The notes below the pieces were generated by a model. It had not been told where the DNA came from. It ran no database searches and was given only the letters and a program-made list of their open reading frames with translations. From Hanleya hanleyi (taxonomy: Eukaryota; Mollusca; Polyplacophora; Lepidopleurida; Hanleyidae), in NCBI GenBank assembly GCA_036873755.1, contig JAVTVY010017501.1, positions 1 through 64,000 on the forward strand: 64,000 nucleotides of DNA, written 5' to 3'. Shown piece by piece: positions 13,011 through 27,007 of the stretch. The translations under genes and the position numbers were made by a program. Within the stretch, counting starts at the first letter, position 1. Each line of letters begins with the position of its first letter.

Positions 13011-15748
13011 AGCCACGTCGTAAAGGTCACCTTCATCTACTGAGGGCAGGATTGAACTGCACTGAGTCTGAGTTGGGTCAGGTTGCGAGTTGGTCGCGAA
13101 GAGAGATTAGGACGTGATTTGGTCGCGGTTAGGAAAAGAATCTCGTTGTAATCTAGCGTTCTAGATCCAATCTCGAGCCGCGACCTAACCGAGATAATCT
13201 CGCGTTTATATGAAATAATACTTGGCCCACATTTGAACAATAACTCAATCTTCAGGAAAACATCAAGCTCATGACAACCAAAAACATATCACTGTGGACC
13301 TATAATAAGGAAAGAACTGAACATTCAGAGAAATATATAAAAAAAATATAAAGGCTCAGATCTATTTAATGACCTCGCTAATAGTGCCAATTACTGGAAA
13401 CTGGTTTGCATTCACAGCTGCTGACTTGGTGCCACTCAGAGGGTCACTGTTTTTCGAATGGAATATGCCCATTTAGCACTATTATCCCGTGCTTCATGCC
13501 ACACATAAATGGATATGAACATCAAATCACTTTCCGCATGGCATCAATACATGTACAGTAAGTACGTTCATCCTTCTATTCATTCAACGCAGAAAGTTTG
13601 CTATCTCAATCTTAATAAATTAATCTTCTATTCGCCATCCCGTTTTACATTGAAGTGCTTATGCAGCGAAATTGTCAATTTCATTTTTATCATGGAATTT
13701 TTCGGTTTGGGATTTCTGGTTTAAGTTAATAAAATATCCAACGAAGAGTTTTAGACCGAAAGATATTATATTTTGCAACGAAACACAAGGGGGTTATTGG
13801 ATAAAGTGCGAACTTTACGGTCGCCATGTTTTCGTGTGTGTGATGTCATAAGTATGACACGCCGGCCGACAAGCAAACCAGTGATACGTGTAGCGTATGG
13901 CGAAGGCCAATCTCCATAGACTTAATTGTTGTTGACTTACTCTAAATATCCATCACTTTCAGGAATGAAGGAAAGAATCCGGTCGATCACGTGTCCCTGC
14001 ATGACCACCTACAATGATTTATTTATTACTTACCTTAATTCGTGGGCAGTAGTTGGACGAATGCATGCAGTTACTGCCTGTTTCACATTACGAGGCCGAG
14101 GGAACGGGGTTTTCGTGGATTTATCAGTTAATATAACACATTAGCTGTCGAAACTCACAATATATTCCAAACTCTGTCTGTGCAATTATTTGTCATCAAA
14201 AATATTTCCCTGGCATTAGAAATTATTTTAAAACTAGTCTGTATCGTCTGAGCAACTGCATGTCGACAACCGGACAAGTCCATTTTCGCTCAAAGGAGCC
14301 GGAGAGCGTTAGTGTGCTCTGGGGGAAATAATTCTTTCCGAATTTCTTTCTTCTGTTTTAGTGCAAATAGTCAGAATGAGAAAACCCGTTTCCTTGTAAG
14401 GTGAACTAGACAGTACCGGTAGTCAAAGAATTCTACAAAACAAAAACACGTGAAAAGATTAGTGAACACAGAGCTTTCTCTATGCTATGCAATAACATAA
14501 TTTCCGAAATACTAAAATTTTAAATTGGAGTTTACATACCCAGAAAACTAAAATTAAACTAAAAGACTTCACCTAAAGAAGATTCAAACAACAACAAAAC
14601 TCAATTTAAACAGGACAAAGACAACATTGAAAAACGGCAGTATCTGAAACAAAAAATAAACATGAAATTAGTTCAACGTTATTCCGAAATATTTACATAA
14701 TACTAAAAAATTGTCTAATGTGATAATAAACGAGAAGGGTGCAAGATAATATTACCGATAGCACAGAAAAATATAGATATAAATTCTGATAAAAAAATAT
14801 TCAACAATTTGAAATTTTTTCTTTTCTCTTATCGCCCAAACTTATCAACAGTTTTACATTTGTTTTCATAACAGATCATATTGTGGAACGCAAGGAGAAT
14901 ACAGATCTAGAGTGAATGGAAGAAATTCTTGCATAAAGCCTTCACTTTTTGCACGAGAAAACCGAAATGTGAAATTGAAGACCGAAGAGTTCCCTGCTGT
15001 TGTTTCTACTTTGGCAGTACGCGGACCTCGGAGAGAGCACTTTTTCTTGAAGACGTCGTGATAGTTTTCATTCCAATTTAGAGCATATAATATTATGTTT
15101 TTAGATCCAATGTAAAGTTGGTTGTAATAGGAAGAAGAAAACATATATCTCTGAGAATCTGGGGATAATGAAGATCGATCTTCCTTATTTTCTTGAAGTT
15201 GGAAATCCTTCCGTGTAATGCTAAGTGATACACACTATACAGCCTTTGCGTTCATGCAGGCAAACAAAAAGCGGACACTGGCAGATAAATTTTATAAATA
15301 TCGTACAAAAAGTACATTTATATAGACTTTAGATTCTAGGTACTTAATTTGACCATGATGCGTAATATTAATGGAACTGCTCAGTGGAATTTGAAGTCCT
15401 TTCTATGACAATGGATTCGGTTGAGCCTGGTTGCACACGGGCTCTAGGCTTCGCTCGGTCGTGGATGCGGGGCTTTATGTATCTTCATTAGAATCGATAG
15501 TAACCCGTGAATGGAGTTGATCTTAAAAGGAGTCATGAATGAACTTTTCCTAAAATCCGCACAACTTCACCCGTTTAACCTCCCCGAATATTCCCCCTTC
15601 CCTGTCCGCGAGCGACTTGTGTCTACATGCCATCAAAATGATGTGAGCATGCGAGAAAAAAATGACATTTTCAAAACGGCCTTTGTTGTCTACATTCCCA
15701 TGCACAGCGTGGACGATCACAACAATCTCCGCGGGGTTCGCGTACCGT
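13011..15748. other. No gene recognised
   Basis: AT-rich DNA with short frames. None shows a domain, codon structure or repeat that I can support. Confidence 0.45.
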
Positions 15749-16171
15749 AAATACATGTCTACTCAGCAAAATTGCAACATTTCGGTACTGGTAAACAATT
15801 CGAATTGCAACATTTCTTCCAAACAGTCATTCAAGCAATAAATACCCACCGACAAATCGTCGCGCAACAACCCGCCGTCAACACCACTGTATCCTTGCCA
15901 ACCTGACTTCTCTACTGCTGAGAACAGTCCCATCCCAATGAAATGAACATTCAAAGTCGGCCGCATGCAATCGATTTCCCAGTCTGCATGATGAATATTC
16001 AAGACCTGTTTGGCCCTGTCTCATGCATATGCATTATACGCATGCGTGTAAACTGTTCACTATCAAATTCAAGTTTTGGATGTATACATGGTTTGCTCCC
16101 CTTTCTGATTGCTATCGGAAACCCTGTGGGAGGTTCAAATATATCTTCCAAACACATTCACTCACGAGTTG

Positions 16172-16320
16172 CGTGCGAAGCTCAGTCGGTATGATGCCAG
16201 GCTATGGGCCAGAGTGTGCGGTCGGCTGGATCGAACCCACCCAGAACCAACAGTAGGAGGTAATATAATTGTACTGTATTTCCTTGTACTAACCTATGTG
16301 TAATAAAATAAATAAATGCA
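16172..16320 (+). mobile_element. tRNA-derived SINE-like sequence (copy 1)
   Basis: A pol III A-box-like AGCTCAGTCGGT lies at 16,179-16,190 and a B-box-like GGATCGAACCC at 16,228-16,238, about 49 bp apart as in tRNA-derived SINE heads. They are followed by an A/T-rich tail with AATAAAATAAATAAATG. The B box deviates from GGTTCGA, so it may be inactive. The same sequence recurs in the other two duplication copies (about 19,758 and 23,345). Confidence 0.5.
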
Positions 16321-17446
16321 AAATAGATGTACATTGATCTACAGAGAAACGGAGTTGCGATACATGAGGAATGAAGACGGAACAATGATACACAAGTCTA
16401 CGGTAAAGCAGTTTAGCAAAATTGCCCATATAACTTTTTATACTCCAAAATAAATCCTAGCCCCGTTTTATTACTCTGCCCCGCAAAAAACTGTCGCCCT
16501 ATTTAGAATGTGCTTTAATCCACCAACGGGAATAGAGATCACGTGGTCGTGAGAATAAATTGGCATGAATGAACTGACGTCAGTACAATACTACGCCTGG
16601 CTTGAATTCTTTACCACTGCCCCTTGTCATACTTAATTCCCAGATGAACATTAAATTCAAAATTGTTATTAAACAAAAGTGTATATTGGCCACAAGGACG
16701 GGCTTGGCTCTCTCCAACAATGTCCGCCATCCTGAGCCTAGACTCAAGCTGAGGATGGTCATACTTATGACGTCATGCGTATATAATTTTGTAAACAAAG
16801 CCAATGAAAACGTTCGCACTATCACGAGCACAATTGCACACACTTTTCCATTTGAAATAAGAACTTATCCTTGTCCGATTTTCCTTTTGGACATAGCAAA
16901 TTAATCATGAAAGAATAGAGAAAACTTGTTTCATAAAAATTTCACTGCATAAGCACTTTAAGATTGATTAAATCTTCATCAATAAATGTGACATCAATAA
17001 CATCTACCATATCCAGGCTTCACCACAGGTGCGCTGGAATGGTCTACATTGTGTGTGCTTGCGGGGATGAAGTTCTTAAAAACCCTTGAACATTATAGTC
17101 TGTTGACGTAGTGGGTTGCAATATGAAATGTTAGTAGTTCAGAGCTACATTTCTGTAGCATATATAATTCAGTATTGTAAGCCTACTTACGAAAACCTCA
17201 GTACGTGTTGTAACACTACTGTAACGAGAACGGCAGCGATCACCTTCCCCCACAATCTCGCTGGTTTGTTGTGTTTTCCCTCTTGACTTTGTATGTTGAT
17301 TATTGTCCGCGTATACACGTTATATGCTGTACTGATTTGAAACTAAGAACACAAGTTAACCCTACAACTGCTGACGAATAATTTTACGAACAACAAGCTA
17401 AACGATACCGGTATGTTTGAAGCCGATCCACACCACAGAATGACCT

Positions 17447-17744
17447 AGAATTCTAGATAGGGAAAGAGACGGGTTTGCGGATTCCAGTTACTCAATAAAC
17501 GGAATGACCGCATCGACACAACAACCCGGACTTAAAGCATACCTCTCAATGCTAATCAAAAACACATCAATACTGTACCTCATGCAACAGCGAAGAAGAA
17601 ACGATAGAGGATTTTCTACTCAAATGCCAAAAACACGATCCCCATCGACACACCCTGGTTATTAACGAACTACCAAAAAAATGTCCCTCTATCGTTAAGT
17701 ACCGTATTAAATCCCCAAGCTTCCATAAAAGTCCGGTGGCTTAA
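17447..17744 (+). pseudogene. Non-LTR retrotransposon ORF2 C-terminal scrap (copy 1)
   Basis: From about 17,574 the frame encodes a zinc-knuckle-like tail, CTSCNSEEETIEDFLLKC (C-x2-C ... C), followed by a tail ending ...FHKSPVA and a stop. This CxxC...EET..FLL.C tail follows RNase H in many invertebrate non-LTR elements. The upstream RNase H half is absent here because of the deletion scar at about 17,448 but is present in copy 3 (25,855-26,147). Confidence 0.6.
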
Positions 17745-18316
17745 GCTCAAGATCGTGATCAACTGGAATAAAGCACCATGTTTTTACAGACGCTCATTTA
17801 GGCATAATGAATGATCTCAGAAGGGATGCCCAATTCTACAGGAGGTGGAAGGCCCTTAATTTGCATAAATCCAATATGGCCGCCATAGTATATACGACTA
17901 TTTAAAATTCAATCTTGAATCGCTTTTTTACACCAGATTGCTCTTCTAGGAGTATGAATGCTTCAACTAAATAATACCGATCATTGGAAGCTTAATTACC
18001 CGATGAATTATCCAATATGGCCGCCAGAGCGTCAAAAATAATCATGGTATTATTGCCGTATACATATAAGTGGTGTGTATACATGCTAATATGTACCATA
18101 TATATTTCTAAAACCATATCTGTTTCGAAGGATTCAACTTCAGGGTATCGTGCATGCGAGGGTTGTGAACTGCATCGAATGTTGCCAACTAGAAACGCTT
18201 TTACTGTCTCGCGTAATCATTCATCTGCTATGCAAAACCCTGCTATCGTAGAAGTTAAGTTAGACAAAGGGTTGTTGAAAGGTCGAATTGCTGGTCCCGT
18301 CTCAACTCCTCTTTTT

Positions 18317-19333
18317 AGCCCACCATCACCAGATGGTGGACTGTTCAAACCACTTTTCGTCCGCGGTCCGTCGTCCGTCCGTCAGTACGTCGTCCGTCGT
18401 CAGTCCGTCCGTAAACAATTCTTGTTATCGTCATTTCTCAGGAAGTACTGCATGGATCTTTCTCAAATTTGGTACACAGGTTCCCCATGGGGTCTAGTTG
18501 TCCAAGATACCTTTTTTGGTCCGATTCGAAAATCCAATATGGCCACCGGGCGGCCATCTTGGATTTTCCCATGAAACTTTGTTATCGCGATTTCTCAGGA
18601 ACTACTGCATGGATCTTTCTCAAATTTGGTACACAGGTTCCCCTATGGGTCTAGTTGTGCAGGATACCGTTTCTGGTCCTATTCGAAAATCCAATATGGC
18701 CACCAGGTAGCCATCTTGGATTTCCCCATGAAAATTTGTTATAGTCATTTCTCAGGAAGTACTGCATGGATCTTTCTCGAATTTGGTACACAGGTTCCCC
18801 TTGGGGTCTAGTTGTGCAGGATATCTTTTCTGGTCCGATTCGAAAATCCAATATGGCCACCAGGCAGCCATCTTGGATTTCCCCATGAAAATTTGTTATC
18901 GTCATTTCTCAGGAAGTACTGCATGGATCTTTCTCAAATTTGGTACACAGGTTCCCCATGGGATCTAGTTGTTCAAGATACCCTTTTTGGTCCGATTCGA
19001 AAATCCAATATGGCCACCGGGCGGCCATCTTAGATTTTCCCACGAAACTTTGTTATCGCGATTTCTCAGGAACTACTGCATGGATCTTTCTCAAATTTGG
19101 TACACAGGTTCCCCTATGGGTCTAGTTGTGCAGGGTACCGTTTCTGGTCCTATTCGAAAATCCAATATGGCCACCAGGTAGCCATCTTGGATTTCCCATG
19201 AAAATTTGTTATCGTCATTTCTCAGGAAATACTGCATGGATCTTTCTCAAATTTGGTACATGGATTCCCCTTGGTGTCTAGTTGTGCAGGATACCTTTTT
19301 CAGTCCGATTCGAAAATCCAATATGGCCACCAG
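18317..19333 (+). repeat. Pearl-like element with six 157-bp units (copy 1)
   Basis: It starts with TAGCCCACCATC and a hairpin (CCACCATC ACCA GATGGTGG, about 18,320-18,339), then GTCCGTCC microsatellite-like sequence (18,358-18,412), then six units of 157 bp keyed by 'atggatctttctcaaattt'. Every unit carries an AATCCAATATGGCCAC...GCGGCCATCTTGGATT inverted repeat. 157 is not a multiple of three, and the frames across units are artefacts. Confidence 0.8.
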
Positions 19334-19757
19334 CCAATACATGTCTACTCAGCAAAATTGCAACATTTCGGTACTGGTAAACAATTCGAATTGCAACATT
19401 TCTTCCAAACAGTCATTCAAGCAATAAATACCCACCGACAAATCGTCGCGCAACAACCCGCCGTCAACACCACTGTATCCTTGCCAACCTGACTTCTCTA
19501 CTGCTGAGAACAGTCCCATCCCAATGAAATGAACATTCACAGTCGGCCTCATGCAATCGATTTCCCAGTCTGCATGATGAATATTCAAGACCTGTTTGGC
19601 CCTGTCTCATGCATATGCATTATACGCATGCGTGTAAACTGTTCACTATCAAATTCAAGTTTTGGATGTATACATGGTTTGCTCCCCTTTCTGATTGCTA
19701 TCGGAAACCCTGTGGGAGGTTCAAATATATCTTCCAAACACATTCACTCACGAGTTG

Positions 19758-19906
19758 CGTGCGAAGCTCAGTCGGTATGATGCCAGGCTATGGGCCAGAG
19801 TGTGCGGTCGGCTGGATCGAACCCACCCAGAACCAACAGTAGGAGGTAATATAATTGTGCTGTATTTCCTTGTACTAACCTATGTGTAATAAAATAAATA
19901 AATGCA
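19758..19906 (+). mobile_element. tRNA-derived SINE-like sequence (copy 2)
   Basis: Identical A-box-like and B-box-like arrangement to that at 16,172-16,320, carried along by the tandem duplication. Confidence 0.5.
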
Positions 19907-21033
19907 AAATAAATGTACATTGATCTACAGAGAAACGGAGTTGCGACACATGAGGAATGAAGACGGAACAATGATACACAAGTCTACGGTAAAGCAGTTT
20001 AGCAAAATTGCCCATATAACTTTTTATACTCCAAAATAAATCCTAGCCCCGTTTTATTACTCTGCCCCCCAAAAAACTGTCGCCCTATTTAGAATGTGTT
20101 TTAATCCACCAACGGGAATAGAGATCACGTGGTCGTGAGAATAAATTGGCATGAATGAACTGACGTCAGTACAATACTACGCCTGGCTTGAATTCTTTAC
20201 CACTGCCCCTTGTCATACTTAATTCCCAGATGAACATTAAATTCAAAATTGTTATTAAACAAAAGTGTATATTGGCCACAAGGACGGGCTTGGCTCTCTC
20301 CAACAATGTCCGCCATCCTGAGCCTAGACTCAAGCTGAGGATGGTCATACTTATGACGTCATGCGTATATAATTTTGTAAACAAAGCCAATGAAAACGTT
20401 CGCACTATCACGAGCACAATTGCACACACTTTCCCATTTGAAATAAGAACTTCTCCTTGTCCGATTTTCCTTTTGGACATAGCAAATTAATCATGAAAGA
20501 ATAGAGAAAACTTGTTTCATAAAAATTTCACTGCATAAGCACTTTAAGATTGATTAAATCTTCATCAATAAATGTGACATCAATAACATCTACCATATCC
20601 AGGCTTCACCACAGGTGCGCTGGAATGGTCTACATTGTGTGATGCTTGCGGGGATGAAGTTCTTAAAAACCCTTGAACATTATAGTCTGTTGACGTAGTG
20701 GGTTGCAATATGAAATGTTAGTAGTTCAGAGCTACATTTCTGTAGCATATATAATTCAGTATTGTAAGCCTACTTACGAAAACCTCAGTACGTGTTGTAA
20801 CACTACTGTAACGAGAACGGCAGCGATCACCTTCCCCCACAATCTCGCTGGTTTGTTGTGTTTTCCCTCTTGACTTTGTATGTTGATTATTGTCCGCGTA
20901 TACACGTTATATGCTGTACTGATTTGAAACTAAGAACACAAGTTAACCCTACAACTGCTGACGAATAATTTTACGAACAACAAGCTAAACGATACCGGTA
21001 TGTTTGAAGCCGATCCACACCACAGAATGACCT

Positions 21034-21331
21034 AGAATTCTAGATGGGGAAAGAGACGGGTTTGCGGATTCCAGTTACTCAATAAACGGAATGACCGCAT
21101 CGACACAACAACCCGGACTTAAAGCATACCTCTCAATGCTAATCAAAAACACATCAATACTGTACCTCATGCAACAGCGAAGAAGAAACGATAGAGGATT
21201 TTCTACTCAAATGCCAAAAACACGATCCCCATCGACACACCCTGGTTATTAACGAACTACCAAAAAAATGTCCCTCTATCGTTAAGTACCGTATTTAATC
21301 CCCAAGCTTCCATAAAAGTCCGGTGGCTTAA
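21034..21331 (+). pseudogene. Non-LTR retrotransposon ORF2 C-terminal scrap (copy 2)
   Basis: Same CTSC...FLLKC zinc-knuckle tail as in copy 1, again lacking the RNase H part. Confidence 0.58.
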
Positions 21332-21903
21332 GCTCAAGATCGTGATCAACTGGAATAAAGCACCATGTTTTTACAGACGCTCATTTAGGCATAATGAATG
21401 ATCTCAGAAGGGATGCCCAATTCTACAGGAGGTGGAAGGCCCTTAATTTGCATAAATCCAATATGGCCGCCATAGTATATACGACTATTTAAAATTCAAT
21501 CTTGAATCGCTTTTTTACACCAGATTGCTCTTCTAGGAGCATGAATGCTTCAACTAAATAATACCGATCATTGGAAGCTTAATTACCCGATGAATTATCC
21601 AATATGGCCGCCAGAGCGTCAAAAATAATCATGGTATTATTGCCGTATACATATAAGTGGTGTGTATACATGCTAATATGTACCATATATATTTCTAAAA
21701 CCATATCTGTTTCGAAGGATTCAACTTCAGGGTATCGTGCATGCGAGGGTTGTGAACTGCATCGAATGTTGCCAACTAGAAACGCTTTTACTGTCTCGCG
21801 TAATCATTCATCTGCTATGCAAAACCCTGCTATCGTAGAAGTTAAATTAGACAAAGGGTTGTTGAAAGGTCGAATTGCTGGTCCCGTCTCAACTCCTCTT
21901 TTT

Positions 21904-22920
21904 AGCCCACCATCACCAGATGGTGGACTGTTCAAACCACTTTTCGTCCGCGGTCCGTCGTCCGTCCGTCAGTACGTCGTCCGTCGTCAGTCCGTCCGTA
22001 AACAATTCTTGTTATCGTCATTTCTCAGGAAGTACTGCATGGATCTTTCTCAAATTTGGTACACGGGTTCCCCATGGGGTCTAGTTGTCCAAGATACCTT
22101 TTTTGGTCCGATTCGAAAATCCAATATGGCCACCGGGCGGCCATCTTGGATTTTCCCATGAAACTTTGTTATCGCGATTTCTCAGGAACTACTGCATGGA
22201 TCTTTCTCAAATTTGGTACACAGGTTCCCCTATGGGTCTAGTTGTGCAGGATACCGTTTCTGGTCCTATTCGAAAATCCAATATGGCCACCAGGTAGCCA
22301 TCTTGGATTTCCCCATGAAAATTTGTTATAGTCATTTCTCAGGAAGTACTGCATGGATCTTTCTCGAATTTGGTACACAGGTTCCCCTTGGGGTCTAGTT
22401 GTGCAGGATATCTTTTCTGGTCCGATTCGAAAATCCAATATGGCCACCAGGCAGCCATCTTGGATTTCCCCATGAAAATTTGTTATCGTCATTTCTCAGG
22501 AAGTACTGCATGGATCTTTCTCAAATTTGGTACACAGGTTCCCCATGGGATCTAGTTGTTCAAGATACCTTTTTTGGTCCGATTCGAAAATCCAATATGG
22601 CCACCGGGCGGCCATCTTAGATTTTCCCACGAAACTTTGTTATCGCGATTTCTCAGGAACTACTGCATGGATCTTTCTCGAATTTGGTACACAGGTTCCC
22701 CTATGGGTCTAGTTGTGCAGGATACCGTTTCTGGTCCTATTCGAAAATCCAATATGGCCACCAGGTAGCCATCTTGGATTTCCCATGAAAATTTGTTATC
22801 GTCATTTCTCAGGAAATACTGCATGGATCTTTCTCAAATTTGGTACATAGATTCCCCTTGGTGTCTAGTTGTGCAGGATACCTTTTTCAGTCCGATTCGA
22901 AAATCCAATATGGCCACCAG
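21904..22920 (+). repeat. Pearl-like element with six 157-bp units (copy 2)
   Basis: CCACCATC/GATGGTGG hairpin, GTCCGTCC-rich lead and six 157-bp units, as in copy 1. Confidence 0.8.
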
Positions 22921-23344
22921 CCAATACATGTCTACTCAGCAAAATTGCAACATTTCGGTACTGGTAAACAATTCGAATTGCAACATTTCTTCCAAACAGT
23001 CATTCAAGCAATAAATACCCACCGACAAATCGTCGCGCAACAACCCGCCGTCAACACCACTGTATCCTTGCCAACCTGACTTCTCTACTGCTGAGAACAG
23101 TCCCATCCCAATGAAATGAACATTCACAGTCGGCCTCATGCAATCGATTTCCCAGTCTGCATGATGAATATTCAAGACCTGTTTGGCCCTGTCTCATGCA
23201 TATGCATTATACGCATGCGTGTAAACTGTTCACTATCAAATTCAAGTTTTGGATGTATACATGGTTTGCTCCCCTTTCTGATTGCTATCGGAAACCCTGT
23301 GGGAGGTTCAAATATATCTTCCAAACACATTCACTCACGAGTTG

Positions 23345-23493
23345 CGTGCGAAGCTCAGTCGGTATGATGCCAGGCTATGGGCCAGAGTGTGCGGTCGGCT
23401 GGATCGAACCCACCCAGAACCAACAGTAGGAGGTAATATAATTGTACTGTATTTCCTTGTACTAACCTATGTGTAATAAAATAAATAAATGCA
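23345..23493 (+). mobile_element. tRNA-derived SINE-like sequence (copy 3)
   Basis: Same A-box/B-box arrangement as at 16,172 and 19,758. Confidence 0.5.
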
Positions 23494-24620
23494 AAATAAA
23501 TGTACATTGATCTACAGAGAAACGGAGTTGCGACACATGAGGAATGAAGACGGAACAATGATACACAAGTCTACGGTAAAGCAGTTTAGCAAAATTGCCC
23601 ATATAACTTTTTATACTCCAAAATAAATCCTAGCCCCGTTTTATTACTCTGCCCCCCAAAAAACTGTCGCCCTATTTAGAATGTGTTTTAATCCACCAAC
23701 GGGAATAGAGATCACGTGGTCGTGAGAATAAATTGGCATGAATGAACTGACGTCAGTACAATACTACGCCTGGCTTGAATTCTTTACCACTGCCCCTTGT
23801 CATACTTAATTCCCAGATGAACATTAAATTCAAAATTGTTATTAAACAAAAGTGTATATTGGCCACAAGGACGGGCTTGGCTCTCTCCAACAATGTCCGC
23901 CATCCTGAGCCTAGACTCAAGCTGAGGATGGTCATACTTATGACGTCATGCGTATATAATTTTGTAAACAAAGCCAATGAAAACGTTCGCACTATCACGA
24001 GCACAATTGCACACACTTTTCCATTTGAAATAAGAACTTCTCCTTGTCCGATTTTCCTTTTGGACATAGCAAATTAATCATGAAAGAATAGAGAAAACTT
24101 GTTTCATAAAAATTTCACTGCATAAGCACTTTAAGATTGATTAAATCTTCATCAATAAATGTGACATCAATAACATCTACCATATCCAGGCTTCACCACA
24201 GGTGCGCTGGAATGGTCTACATTGTGTGGTGCTTGCGGGGATGAAGTTCTTAAAAACCCTTGAACATTATAGTCTGTTGACGTAGTGGGTTGTAATATGA
24301 AATGTTAGTAGTTCAGAGCTACATTTCTGTAGCATATATAATTCAGTATTGTAAGCCTACTTACGAAAACCTCAGTACGTGTTGTAACACTACTATAACG
24401 AGAACGGCAGCGATCACCTTCCCCCACAATCTCGCTGGTTTGTTGTGTTTTCCCTCTTGACTTTGTATGCTGATTATTGTCCGCGTATACACGTTATATG
24501 CTGTACTGATTTGAAACTAAGAACACAAGTTAACCCTACAACTGCTGACGAATAATTTTACGAACAACAAGCTAAACGATACCGGTATGTTTGAAGCCGA
24601 TCCACACCACAGAATGACCT

Positions 24621-26147
24621 GACCACGCTTGGAGGGTCTCGAATGCGTATCATGAAAGACACTCATTCTCGTTTAAAATGCACGCATGCAAGCCCTGAAA
24701 ATATAGGCCATGATTGCATGCGTGCTACAGTCATAAACCATAACTCACAAAAGGCTCTGGACATTGGGTTGGTTAAACCCTCAGATCAGAAGCAGTACAC
24801 TATTCATAAATGGATTAGATATATCATATATTTCATGAAAAAATCATGTTGCCATTTTGAAAAATAGGTCGAACGGTCACATTGAGATCAGAAGGTCATA
24901 TATGATGAAAATAGATCCCAAATACCACTTTTTGTTTTGCATTGCTTCCTGGGTGACATTGCGAACATTATGAAAATAGTACGAATACTACACTTGTCTG
25001 ATTAATGCTACATTGATGACACAACTTTACATGAATACTAGTCGAATTGTATCAGCTCATATGAATACACAAATTGCGTTAAAATCAATTATCAAAATTA
25101 GTTAGTTATGGTAAAATTTTACGGAGAAAAGACTGAAAAAAGGGCCATTTTTTTTCGGGAATTCTACCATACAATATACATATATAGGGATACAGGTCAA
25201 ACGTTTCATTACCACGAACAATTAATTTTCAGGATGATACATTTAGTAAGCTGGAATTATATGTATTAAAAAGTGGTTGATAATCACAGAAAACAACAAT
25301 CTAATTAAAATAAATTCCTAAATGTTCCCCCATTTGGATAGGTCGCTTGCAGGATCTGACCGGCTTGAAGTAACGGGAGTGTTGATCAATCCCGACAGCT
25401 CTTCTTAGTGCTTTGAAGGGAACATAATGGTAAGAGTTTTCCGGTTGGCTCAGCTGAACCACGTGCCAAGCTGTCGGGGAATCCTCTGATGTTACCGCCC
25501 TCCCGCCAGGTTGGCACCGACTGGTCCATGGCGTAAACCTGGAGTTAAAGCTGAGACCATGACCCTATCCCCCCTCCCCGACTGAAAGTAAAGTAGCTAA
25601 AATGCGGCCGTGATGTCATAAGACTATTAAATATTCATGAGCTGGGCGCTCTGAACACCAAATACAATTGAAATCAGTAAGATCCTACATATAGCGACAT
25701 TAAAGATTGAGGAGCATTGATAGGATATTAATTTATCAAGATTGAGAAAACAATTTCTAGTTATTTAAGATGAACAATATTCAGGACTGAAGATTGTTAC
25801 ACAACATTAACACATCAGCCCTATTATAGAACACTCACAAGGCCCGAAAATGCAGCTTGATTCCCTTAGTTGCCTAATATCAATACATGCCTGACCTCAT
25901 ACATAAAGTAGAAAGTGCATGTACACGAATAAGTGGCAATGGCATTGAGATATATCTAACCTGCATACCTGCGCACGTGAATGTCGGAGGAAACGAAACC
26001 GCCGATAGGACAGCCAAAGACAGCCTCACCAAAACCGCTCCTGGCGTGAATATAGCATTGGGAACTAAGGAACTGAATTCTTTCATTGAAATAGACAGTA
26101 AATGGGAAACGAAATAGAACGAAGAAATACGTGGCCCATGTGTACAT
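24621..26147. other. 1527-bp segment present only in copy 3
   Basis: Flanked by the sequences that are directly joined in copies 1 and 2. The left 1.2 kb holds nothing recognisable; the right end is retrotransposon RNase H coding sequence. Confidence 0.85.
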
Positions 26148-26445
26148 AGAATTCTAGATGGGGAAAGAGACGGGTTTGCGGATTCCAGTTACTCAATAAA
26201 CGGAATGACCGCATCGACACAACAACCCGGACTTAAAGCATACCTCTCAATGCTAATCAAAAACACATCAATACTGTACCTCATGCAACAGCGAAGAAGA
26301 AACGATAGAGGATTTTCTACTCAAATGCCAAAAACACGATCCCCATCGACACACCCTGGTTATTAACGAACTACCAAAAAAATGTCCCTCTATCGTTAAG
26401 TACCGTATTAAATCCCCAAGCTTCCATAAAAGTCCGGTGGCTTAA
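25855..26445 (+). pseudogene. Non-LTR retrotransposon RNase H and C-terminal tail, broken
   Basis: The frame contains the RNase H motif IPAHVNVGGNETADRTAK (G-N-E-x-A-D, catalytic Asp present), then ...FIEIDSKWETK, a TAG at about 26,115-26,117 where a Trp codon would be expected, then NEEIRGPC across the copy-3 join, and finally, after a frame change near 26,250, the CTSC...FLLKC zinc-knuckle tail. An earlier frame change sits near 25,885. The RT domain is missing. This is the 3' end of a dead non-LTR element and dates the rearrangements in copies 1 and 2. Confidence 0.75.
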
Positions 26446-27007
26446 GCTCAAGATCGTGACCAACTGGAATAAAGCACCATGTTTTTACAGACGCTCATTT
26501 AGGCATAATGAATGATCTCAGAAGGGATGCCCAATTCTACAGGAGGTGGAAGGCCCTTAATTTGCATAAATCCAATATGGCCGCCATAGTATATACGACT
26601 ATTTAACAACTTGAATCGCTTTTTTACACCAGATTGCTCTTCTAGGAGCATGAATGCTTCAACTAAATAATACCGATCATTGGAAGCTTAATTACCCGAT
26701 GAATTATCCAATATGGCCACCAGAGCGTCAAAAATAATCATGGTATTATTGCCGTATACATATAAGTGTGTGTGTATACATGCTAATATGTACCATATAT
26801 ATTTCTAAAACCATATCTGTTTCGAAGGATTCAACTTCAGGTTATCGTGCATGCGAGGGTTGTGAACTGCATCAAATGTTGCCAACTAGAAACGCTTTTA
26901 CTGTCTCGCGTAATCATTCATCTGCTATGCAAAACCCTGCTATCGTAGAAGCTAAATTAGACAAAGGGTTGTTGAAAGGTCGAATTGCTGGTCCCGTCTC
27001 AACTCCT

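Larger units (their letters stand above)
15749..19335. repeat. 3587-bp tandem segmental duplication, copy 1
   Basis: The unit begins AATACATGTCTACTCAGC and ends in a 157-bp array (...AATATGGCCACCAGCC). Sequence landmarks recur at +3586/3587 throughout, with only scattered single-base differences from copy 2, so the duplication is recent or kept uniform by conversion. Order inside the unit: tRNA-like SINE head, about 1.1 kb of unique DNA, a retrotransposon 3' fragment joined at a deletion scar (GACCT/AGAATTCTAG near 17,448), a CCACCATC hairpin, then six 157-bp units. Frames conserved between copies reflect duplication, not selection. Confidence 0.93.
19336..22922. repeat. 3587-bp tandem segmental duplication, copy 2
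   Basis: Same order as copy 1 at an offset of 3587 bp, also with the 1527-bp deletion (scar near 21,035) and six 157-bp units. It differs from copy 1 by few substitutions, for example AGATGG versus AGATAG just after the scar and CGTATTT versus CGTATTA near 21,293. Confidence 0.93.

Noticed and set aside
16580..16904. Frames of about 100 codons on both strands, repeated in all three duplication copies
   Set aside because: No domain, start-context or composition support. Repetition comes from the segmental duplication.
18017..18574. 185-codon frame repeated almost identically at 21,604
   Set aside because: Runs into the 157-bp array, and its conservation is explained by the tandem duplication. 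There is no domain, and copy 3 has a disrupted version.
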